DNA of 10,727 bases from assembly GCA_019239815.1 (NCBI GenBank), contig JAFAZL010000293.1, positions 1-10,727 of the forward strand, in the 5' to 3' direction. Source of the DNA: Acidobacteriota bacterium (lineage in GTDB: Bacteria > Acidobacteriota > Terriglobia > Acidoferrales > UBA7541). The notes beneath the pieces are model-generated. The model searched no databases. It was not told the DNA's origin and saw only the letters and a list, made by a program, of their open reading frames with translations. The position numbers and the translations under genes were made by a program. Shown in pieces: positions 6,281 through 10,727 of the stretch. How positions within the stretch are numbered: the stretch's first letter is position 1; every line of letters begins with the position of its first letter.

Positions 6281-7201
6281 ATGGCGCCACAGGATACGGC
6301 TGCTACGCAGAATGCTGCTCCAAAAAGAGTACGCAAGGCGGTGTTGCCCGCGGCGGGACTGGGCACGCGATTTTTGCCGGCTACAAAAGCGCAACCCAAA
6401 GAGATGCTGACGGTTGTCGATAAGCCGCAGATTCAGTATGTGGCGGAAGAGTGCGTGGCGTCGGGCATCGAGCACATCATCATTGTGACCGGCAAAGGAA
6501 AGAATTCGATCGAAGACCACTTCGACTTTTCGCCGGTCCTGGAGAGCCACCTGGAGGCGAAAGGCAAGACGGATCAGGTGGAGATGCTCCGCGACATCAG
6601 CAACATGGTGCAGGTGAGTTACACGCGGCAGAAACAGCCGCTGGGGCTGGGGCACGCTGTGTTGGTGGCGCGGGATTTGGTGGGCGACGAGCCGTTCGCG
6701 GTGCTGCTCGGCGACGTACTGATTCCCGGCGAAAATCCGGCGACGAAACAGCTCATCGATGTCTGGAACGCGACGGGCGAGGGCGCGATTGCGGTGGAGG
6801 AAGTGCCGCGCGAGAAGACGTATTTGTATGGGATCGTGGCCGGAGAGCCAGCGCCGTTGCCCCCGTTCGGGAACCGCTTGCTGCGGATTCGGGATCTGGT
6901 CGAGAAGCCGAAACCAGAGAATGCGCCTTCGAATCTGGCGATTACGGGGCGGTACGTTTTGCCGCCGGAGATTTTCGACTGCTTGGCGCGAACGAAACCA
7001 GGCGCTGGAGGCGAAATTCAACTTACGGACGCAATGCGGATTTTGGCGCAGGAGCGCGGGCTGTGGGCCTACATCTATGATGGGGTCTCTTACGACGCCG
7101 GCGATAAGTTGGGATTTTTGAAGGCGACGGTGGAATTGGCACTGCTGAATGAGGAGTTGGGGAAGGATTTTCGAGAGTATTTGAAATCTTTGAAGCTGTA
7201 G
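6281..7201 (+). CDS. galU: UTP--glucose-1-phosphate uridylyltransferase
   Basis: A 306-residue nucleotidyltransferase that makes UDP-glucose from UTP and glucose-1-phosphate, feeding polysaccharide, glycolipid and galactose metabolism. Motifs are the nucleotide-binding PAAGLGTRFLPATKA (23-37) followed by PKEMLTVVDKP (40-50), HAVLVARDLVG, the metal-site strand VLLGDVLIP (141-149, Asp145), the sugar-phosphate region LVEKPKPENAPSNLAITGRY (206-225), GGEIQLTDAM (243-252) and SYDAGDKLGF (271-280). Length and motif order fit bacterial GalU. The start at 6281 is preferred because a promoter-like pair lies just upstream and the conserved core begins about 17 residues in; ATG at 6203 would add 26 non-conserved residues. 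The ribosome site is weak (GAGA). Its transcript ends at a strong terminator at 7283-7318. Confidence 0.95.
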   Translation: MAPQDTAATQNAAPKRVRKAVLPAAGLGTRFLPATKAQPKEMLTVVDKPQIQYVAEECVASGIEHIIIVTGKGKNSIEDHFDFSPVLESHLEAKGKTDQVEMLRDISNMVQVSYTRQKQPLGLGHAVLVARDLVGDEPFAVLLGDVLIPGENPATKQLIDVWNATGEGAIAVEEVPREKTYLYGIVAGEPAPLPPFGNRLLRIRDLVEKPKPENAPSNLAITGRYVLPPEIFDCLARTKPGAGGEIQLTDAMRILAQERGLWAYIYDGVSYDAGDKLGFLKATVELALLNEELGKDFREYLKSLKL

Positions 7202-7238
7202 TTGATTGATGCCGCCAAGTTTGATTGGCCCCTAAACC

Positions 7239-7262
7239 CCGCGATCTGTGAAACGATCGCGG
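7239..7262. repeat. Perfect hairpin between galU and the zinc-ribbon gene
   Basis: CCGCGATC at 7239-7246 pairs perfectly with GATCGCGG at 7255-7262 around an 8-base loop. It lies 38 bp after galU, between converging genes, and is not followed by a T-run in either direction. It is separate from the real galU terminator at 7283-7318 and may be an interspersed repeat. Confidence 0.5.
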
Positions 7263-7282
7263 CTACAGGTCTTGGCATCAAC

Positions 7283-7318
7283 AAGCCTGCCTATTTCTTG
7301 GCGGGCTTTTCTTTTTTT
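7283..7318 (+). terminator. Intrinsic terminator of galU, overlapping the end of the zinc-ribbon gene
   Basis: AAGCCTGCC at 7283-7291 pairs with GGCGGGCTT at 7300-7308 (one G-T wobble, 8-base loop), and the plus strand then runs TTTTCTTTTTTT through 7318. This is a strong rho-independent terminator for galU. The second arm and T-run lie inside the opposing gene, where they encode its lysine-rich C-terminus. Confidence 0.85.
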
Positions 7319-7617
7319 GTGTCTTTGGTACTGGATTCCTTTGAGGATGAATCCTTTGTGGAGGAATCCTTCGAGTCCTTGGAATCTTTTTTGTCGGACG
7401 AAGATTTGTCGTCTTTAGCGCTGTCGCTGGCTGGGGACTTCCCTGCGTAGTCGGTTACGTACCAACCGGAGCCTTTGAACTGGATCGCGGGCGCGGAGAT
7501 TAGCGATTCGACTTTACCGCCGCAGTGCGGGCACTTCTTCAGATGCGGGCCGTTGACGGATTCGATTTTCTCCGTGCGGCGATTGCACTTCGTGCATTTG
7601 TACTCGTACAGCGGCAC
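7291..7617 (-). CDS. FmdB family zinc-ribbon protein with charged tail
   Basis: A 108-residue protein. Residues 1-45 are the FmdB-type zinc ribbon: it begins PLYEYKCTKC, with Cys8, Cys11, Cys29 and Cys32 (KCPHCGGK) as the zinc ligands. The family is widespread and annotated as putative regulatory after FmdB of Methylophilus; its role in most bacteria is unknown. Residues 47-58 (FKGSGWYVTDYA) also recur in this family. From about 62 to the end the protein is low complexity, almost entirely S, K, D, E and T with SKDS-type repeats, and surely disordered. The start is GTG at 7615-7617, set by a full AGGAGG (complement of 7625-7630) seven bases upstream. It is divergent from rsmI with a 98-bp gap. 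Its last codons overlap the galU terminator. Confidence 0.9.
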   Translation of the reverse strand: MPLYEYKCTKCNRRTEKIESVNGPHLKKCPHCGGKVESLISAPAIQFKGSGWYVTDYAGKSPASDSAKDDKSSSDKKDSKDSKDSSTKDSSSKESSTKDTKKEKPAKK

Positions 7618-7650
7618 CGGTGAGCCTCCTGGAAGAGGTGCGAATCGACA

Positions 7651-7659
7651 AGTATATCA
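7651..7659 (-). promoter_or_regulatory. Extended -10 for the zinc-ribbon gene
   Basis: Minus-strand TGA-TATACT (complement of 7651-7659) is an extended -10 with five of six matches. Transcription would start near 7644, giving a leader of about 27 bases that contains the AGGAGG. No clear -35 is present. The same TGn-TATACT form precedes dusB. Confidence 0.45.
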
Positions 7660-7715
7660 TGCGAGGAATGTGGAGTTTGGGCGCGTGCTAGACTCGGGCG
7701 GATGGAGGTCTCGAA

Positions 7716-8594
7716 TTGACTGGGCCTGGTGGATCTTCGACAGGGAGCGGCGGAGTCCTGTATCTGGTAGCTACGCCGATCGGGAACCTGGAGGATATTA
7801 CGCTGCGGGCGCTGCGGGTGTTGCGCGAGGCGGATCAGATTGCGGCGGAGGATACTCGGCATACGCAGAAGCTGCTGACGCACTATGAGATTTCGCGGCC
7901 GCTTGTGAGTTACCACGAACACAATGAGATGACGCGGGCTCCGGAGTTGCTGATTGCGTTGGAGCAAGGCTCGAAGATTGCGCTGGTGAGCGATGCGGGG
8001 ATGCCTTTGGTGTCGGATCCCGGGCATCGGTTGGTGGCGCTGTGTTTGCGGCATCACATACCGGTGGTGCCGGTGCCGGGGCCTTCGGCTTCGTTGGCGG
8101 CGTTGGCTGCTTCAGGATTGCCGAATGAGGAGTTTCTGTTCGTCGGATTTTTGCCGCAGCGGAGTGGCGAGCGGCGGCGAGCGCTGGAGCGGTTGCGAAT
8201 CGAGGATCGAACATTGATTTTGTATGAGGCGCCCCACCGGATTGCGGAATGCGTCGCGGATGCGCGGGAGGTTCTGGGGGATCGGCCGGCCTGCTTGGCG
8301 CGGGAAGTGACGAAGGTGCATGAAGAGTTTCGGCGGGGGAAATTGTCGGAGATTGAGGAGTCCTTACGGGAGAGGCCGGCGAAGGGCGAGATTACATTTT
8401 TGATTGGAGCTGGGGAGCATTCGGCTGGAGCGGGAGTGGATTCGTCGCAGGGATTGGCGGAGCGAGTGGACGAGCTGATGCGGCAAGCGAAGTTGGATCG
8501 GAAAGAGGCGTTGAAGTTGGCCGCGAAGGAGCGGGGCATGACGCGGAGAGAGGCGTACGAGCGAGTGCTGGAAGAGAAGGAAGGCGAAGAATAG
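7716..8594 (+). CDS. rsmI: 16S rRNA (cytidine1402-2'-O)-methyltransferase
   Basis: A 292-residue protein of the tetrapyrrole-methylase-fold RsmI family. It uses S-adenosylmethionine to 2'-O-methylate C1402 in the 16S decoding centre; RsmH adds the N4 methyl to the same base. Motifs are LYLVATPIGNLEDITLRAL (15-33), AAEDTRHTQKLL (43-54), the SAM-site loop ALVSDAGMPLVSDPG (89-103), VPVPGPSASLAALAASGLP (118-136), GFLPQ (144-148) and LYEAPHR (169-175). The C-terminal helical region (about 247-287, with MTRREAYERVLE) matches the small domain found in the family. The start is TTG at 7716-7718, chosen because GGAGG at 7704-7708 lies seven bases upstream and no in-frame ATG precedes the conserved core. 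About a dozen Gly/Ser-rich residues come before the core. No intrinsic terminator is evident after the stop. Confidence 0.95.
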   Translation: MTGPGGSSTGSGGVLYLVATPIGNLEDITLRALRVLREADQIAAEDTRHTQKLLTHYEISRPLVSYHEHNEMTRAPELLIALEQGSKIALVSDAGMPLVSDPGHRLVALCLRHHIPVVPVPGPSASLAALAASGLPNEEFLFVGFLPQRSGERRRALERLRIEDRTLILYEAPHRIAECVADAREVLGDRPACLAREVTKVHEEFRRGKLSEIEESLRERPAKGEITFLIGAGEHSAGAGVDSSQGLAERVDELMRQAKLDRKEALKLAAKERGMTRREAYERVLEEKEGEE

Positions 8595-8676
8595 TTTGCG
8601 AGTTTTGAAAGCTGCAGTTGCAAGTTAGAGACGAAGAGTTGGTCGTCGTTATGGGATGGGCAGGCTTCATCTAAAC

Positions 8677-8704
8677 CCGCACCCTCTAAAAACTGAGGGT
8701 GCGG
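8677..8704. repeat. Perfect 10-bp hairpin between rsmI and the PilZ gene
   Basis: CCGCACCCTC at 8677-8686 pairs perfectly with GAGGGTGCGG at 8695-8704 around an 8-base loop. It sits between converging genes, 24 bp from the end of the PilZ gene. Neither strand has more than three T after the stem, so a classic terminator is unlikely. It shares GTGCGGCAC (8699-8707) with the element at 4977-4985, which hints at a related family of intergenic repeats. Confidence 0.5.
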
Positions 8705-8728
8705 CACCCAAGAGCTGCTCGACCTTGG

Positions 8729-9187
8729 TTAAACCGCGGATTCGGGGACGAAGAGGCGACGGAAGCGGTTGTTGATGAACTGGACGCCGACGAGGCGTTC
8801 GCCGGTTTCGCCATCGCGGACGTGGACAACACGGCCTTGGGCGGCGAAGTCGTCGTCTTTTGTTTTGCGGCGTGCGCCGGTTTGCGAGAGCGGGATCGAG
8901 ATGTCGAGGTCCATGCCGACGGCCACGTCGAAGCGCGTCTTGAAGGCGGCACCGCCGCGGCAGAGATTTTCACTCGAAGTAACTTCTTCGAAGGTGACGC
9001 CGGCAGCGTCGCGACCACGCACGGTGATTGGCAGGCGCACGGCAATGCGGCGCTCGGCGCGGGGCCTGATTGCGGATAAGGGTCCACCAGTACTTACTTC
9101 CTGAATCATTTCTCGGCTCTCACTTTTGACGATGTGAATTCCAGAGACCTTCGCTACTAAATTCTTGCCGTCACGACGCGATGTCAT
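8729..9187 (-). CDS. PilZ-domain protein
   Basis: A 152-residue protein dominated by a PilZ domain (about 40-150), the usual bacterial c-di-GMP receptor. The RxxxR-type motif is RAERRIAVR (43-51). The second motif, normally D/NxSxxG, reads NLCRGG (74-79) with Cys76 in place of Ser, so binding may persist or be changed. After that come VGMDLDISIPL and a final strand with GVQF (134-137), as in PilZ barrels. The N-terminal 40 residues are not a recognised domain. The start at 9187 overlaps the end of dusB by 17 bp, suggesting translational coupling in one transcript; ATG at 9109 (126 residues, just before the domain) is a possible alternative. Neither start has a strong Shine-Dalgarno. What it controls is unknown; no cyclase, phosphodiesterase, pilus or flagellar gene is nearby. 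Confidence 0.85.
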   Translation of the reverse strand: MTSRRDGKNLVAKVSGIHIVKSESREMIQEVSTGGPLSAIRPRAERRIAVRLPITVRGRDAAGVTFEEVTSSENLCRGGAAFKTRFDVAVGMDLDISIPLSQTGARRKTKDDDFAAQGRVVHVRDGETGERLVGVQFINNRFRRLFVPESAV

Positions 9188-10298
9188 CGGTTCCAATCTG
9201 TGCGAACGCTCCCTTACGGAGCGCGAGATCAGAGTCGGTGACTGCCTGCGCTGCTTCGGGGCCCTTAGTTGTTTGCGTGGGAATTTGCAGGAGCCGGGTC
9301 GCAGAGACTGCGGCGTGCGCGGTGGCAGCTGGATGCGCGAAGAAGTGCTCGACACGGTCGAGGACTTCCTGTTGCGTGCGTGCCTCGTGCACGATGCGAC
9401 GAAGTTCGCTGCCGTTCCCCACGCCATGCGTAAACCAACAGGCGAACTGCTTCATTTTGCCAAGGCCGTCGGGGAGGTTGGCAGAGGTAATTTGCTGGAA
9501 ATAGCCAGAAAGTAACCCAGCGCGGTCGGAGTCGGTGGGGTGATCATAACGGCCGGTGGCGGAGTATTGCTGCATCTGGCGGAAGATCCACGGATTGGTC
9601 GCGGCGGCGCGGCCGATCATCACGGCGTCGCAATTGGTGACCGCGACGATACGCTCGGCGTCTTCGGGCGAGTTGATGTCGCCGTTGCCGATCACGGGGA
9701 TGCGCACGGCTTGCTTGACAGCGGCGATGAGATTCCAGTCGGCGGCGCCACTGTAGCCTTGCGTGCGGGTGCGCGGGTGAACGGCGATGGCTTCGACGCC
9801 TTCGTCTTGCGCCATTTTGGCGACGTCCACGGCGACGATGGAATTTTCGTCCCAGCCGGCGCGGACTTTGACGGTGAGAGGGATTTTAACGGCCGAGCGA
9901 ACGGAGCTGAAGATTTCGCGTAGGAGCGGGAGATCGCGCAGCAGGCCGGAGCCGCCGCACTTCACAACTTTTTTCGCGGGGCAGCCGAGATTGATGTCCA
10001 CGGCATCGTAGCCGAGGTCTTCGACCATGCGAGCGGCGTCCGCCATGACTTGCGGATTGGCGCCGAAGAGTTGCGCCGTGATCGGATGCTCATCTTCCTG
10101 GAAATAGAGATAGCGAAGAGTCTTTTTGGCGCTGCGCGTGATGCCTTCGGAGCTGGTGAACTCGGTCATCAGGAGGCCGCAGCCGCCGAGGCCGCGGATG
10201 ACGCGGCGGAAGAGCGTGTCGGTGACTCCGGCCATGGGGGCGAGGATTGTGCCCGGGCAAATGGTGAGGTCGCGGAGTTGGTAGCGCTGCGGAATCAT
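9171..10298 (-). CDS. dusB: tRNA-dihydrouridine synthase, DusB-like
   Basis: A 375-residue FMN-dependent enzyme that reduces uridines in the tRNA D-loop to dihydrouridine using NADPH. The TIM-barrel motifs are present in order: ILAPMAGVTDTLFR (18-31), MTEFTSSEGI (44-53), AQLFGANP (75-82), DINLGCPAKKVVKCGGSG (101-118) with catalytic Cys106, VKVRAGWD (143-150), AIAVHPRTRTQGYSGAADW (170-188), the FMN phosphate-site VIGNGDI (202-208) and GRAAATNPWIF (229-239). A helical tRNA-recognition domain follows (about 255-322). Residues beyond about 340 form a tail that is longer than in the roughly 320-residue E. coli DusB. The DusB subgroup is an inference from overall similarity. ATG at 10298 fits the family N-terminus; there is no Shine-Dalgarno but a -10-like box lies 12 bases upstream. 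It is the first gene of a pair with the PilZ gene. Confidence 0.95.
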   Translation of the reverse strand: MIPQRYQLRDLTICPGTILAPMAGVTDTLFRRVIRGLGGCGLLMTEFTSSEGITRSAKKTLRYLYFQEDEHPITAQLFGANPQVMADAARMVEDLGYDAVDINLGCPAKKVVKCGGSGLLRDLPLLREIFSSVRSAVKIPLTVKVRAGWDENSIVAVDVAKMAQDEGVEAIAVHPRTRTQGYSGAADWNLIAAVKQAVRIPVIGNGDINSPEDAERIVAVTNCDAVMIGRAAATNPWIFRQMQQYSATGRYDHPTDSDRAGLLSGYFQQITSANLPDGLGKMKQFACWFTHGVGNGSELRRIVHEARTQQEVLDRVEHFFAHPAATAHAAVSATRLLQIPTQTTKGPEAAQAVTDSDLALRKGAFAQIGTDDIAS

Positions 10299-10310
10299 GA
10301 TGATTCACTC

Positions 10311-10319
10311 AGTATAGCA
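10311..10319 (-). promoter_or_regulatory. Extended -10 for dusB
   Basis: Minus-strand TGC-TATACT (complement of 10311-10319) is an extended -10. It ends 12 bases before the dusB ATG, so the leader would be only about five or six bases, matching the lack of a Shine-Dalgarno. No -35 is seen at the expected distance. Confidence 0.5.
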
Positions 10320-10366
10320 AGCCACCTGGAAGCAGGACGGCTTTGAACAATTTGATCGCATTCAGT

Positions 10367-10401
10367 TTGCCATCTTTGTGAAGTCTATATAACATCTAGA
10401 T
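10367..10401 (+). promoter_or_regulatory. Probable brnT promoter and palindrome
   Basis: TTGCCA at 10367-10372 is a good -35. AT-rich -10 candidates are TATAAC at 10388-10393 (five of six, 15-base spacer) or TAACAT at 10390-10395 (17-base spacer). Either places the start of transcription at or next to the ATG at 10402, suggesting a leaderless mRNA, and no Shine-Dalgarno is visible. ATCTAGAT at 10394-10401 is a perfect palindrome abutting the ATG and might bind the autoregulating BrnA-BrnT complex. Confidence 0.45.
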
Positions 10402-10687
10402 ATGATTCGGTTCGAGTGGGACGAGACTAAGAACCGGGCCAATCGCAAGAAGCATGGAATTTGGTTTGAAGAGGCGACGAGTGCATTCCAAGATCCGCAC
10501 GCCCTTCTATTCTCGGATCCGGAGCATTCCGAGAAGGAGGAACGAGTTGTTTTGCTTGGCGTTACCACCTCGTCGCGACTGATCGTCGTGGTGCATTGTT
10601 AATCGCGCAGACGAGTCCGTCGTACGAATCATTTCGGCAAGAAGGGCAACCAATCAGGAGACCACTTTCTATGAAAAAGGAATATGA
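10402..10687 (+). pseudogene. brnT: BrnT-like toxin gene carrying a one-base frameshift
   Basis: BrnT (DUF497) is the ribonuclease toxin of the type II BrnT/BrnA system, usually about 90 residues. From ATG at 10402 the frame encodes FEWDETKNRANRKKHGIWF, then EEATSAFQDPHALLFSDPEH and LIVVVHC, all typical of the family, but it stops at TAA 10600-10602 after 66 residues. The missing C-terminus is present one frame over: from AAT at 10601 it reads NRADESVVRIISARRATNQE and continues to TGA at 10685-10687. Removing one T from 10599-10600 would join the two into a normal protein of about 94 residues whose end overlaps brnA by 17 bp. The RIISARRAT block, which holds conserved arginines, is therefore lost in the frame as written, so the toxin is probably inactive. 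A sequencing error or, less likely, ribosomal frameshifting would give an intact toxin. Confidence 0.82.
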
Positions 10688-10727
10688 CTTCTCAAAGATG
10701 AAGCAATTGAAGAATCCCTATGCGGGA
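10671..10727 (+). CDS. brnA: BrnA-like antitoxin, 3' truncated by the window
   Basis: Only the first 19 codons are inside the window, from ATG at 10671. They read MKKEYDFSKMKQLKNPYAG, very close to the usual N-terminus of BrnA antitoxins (MKKEYDFSK...NPYA). AGGAG at 10656-10660 lies ten bases upstream, a good ribosome site of its own. BrnA binds and neutralises BrnT and uses a ribbon-helix-helix-type domain to repress the operon; that domain lies beyond the right edge. The order toxin first, antitoxin second with a short overlap is the standard one for this system. Because the upstream toxin frame now stops early at 10602, any translational coupling between the two genes would be broken, but the separate Shine-Dalgarno should still allow expression. 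Confidence 0.85.
   Translation, partial: MKKEYDFSKMKQLKNPYAG

Noticed and set aside
6254..7021. 255-codon open frame opposite galU
   Set aside because: Antisense to a well-supported GalU; arginine- and histidine-rich composition typical of a shadow frame.
8677..8704. Bidirectional intrinsic terminator between rsmI and the PilZ gene
   Set aside because: The stem is excellent but neither strand has a real T-run after it, so it is listed as a repeat.
10590..10610. Programmed +1 ribosomal frameshift in brnT
   Set aside because: The site TGT-TAA lacks a recognised slippery sequence or stimulatory element, and BrnT is not known to use frameshifting; a one-base insertion or sequencing error is simpler. 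Kept only as a remote alternative.

Overview
The window looks like a stretch of ordinary chromosome from a moderately GC-rich bacterium, most plausibly an acidobacterium. That assignment is an inference from GC level, gene content, the style of the intergenic hairpins, and a small orphan protein that resembles acidobacterial hypotheticals as I remember them. I could not run a similarity search. I see no rRNA, tRNA, CRISPR array, transposase or phage gene. Most genes are housekeeping genes for replication, translation, tRNA/rRNA modification and sugar-nucleotide supply, with a few accessory genes between them.

Layout. Bases 1-1355: the 3' part of holA (+) faces rpsT (-), separated by a structured intergenic region and a clear rpsT terminator. 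Bases 1488-3140: a TetR-type regulator (-) is divergent from an alpha/beta hydrolase (+), with two matching palindromes in the 60-bp gap; this looks like a self-contained regulator/target pair. Bases 3197-4887: three minus-strand genes, namely a 78-aa orphan protein, a secreted HEEGH-motif (DUF922-like) putative metalloprotease, and a GNAT acetyltransferase. Bases 5015-7201: tsaD (-) is divergent from galU (+). Bases 7291-8594: an FmdB-type zinc-ribbon protein (-) is divergent from rsmI (+). Bases 8729-10298: dusB and a PilZ-domain gene form a minus-strand pair overlapping by 17 bp. Bases 10402-10727: a brnT-like toxin gene with a one-base frameshift is followed by the start of brnA.

Translation starts fall into two styles. 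Four genes use GTG or TTG set by a good Shine-Dalgarno sequence (orphan protein, DUF922-like protein, FmdB-like protein, RsmI). Three others (tsaD, dusB, brnT) have an ATG only a few bases after a -10-like box and no visible Shine-Dalgarno, which suggests leaderless or nearly leaderless mRNAs. Several genes serve translation quality and modification: TsaD makes t6A37 in tRNA, DusB makes dihydrouridine in tRNA, RsmI methylates C1402 of 16S rRNA, and S20 is a 30S subunit protein. They are not in one operon, so the grouping may be coincidental.

I do not see a convincing new multi-gene system. The items most worth a second look are the frameshifted BrnT toxin with its antitoxin retained, the tandem operator between tetR and the hydrolase, the galU terminator written into the last codons of the opposing zinc-ribbon gene, and several intergenic hairpins that look like interspersed repeats.
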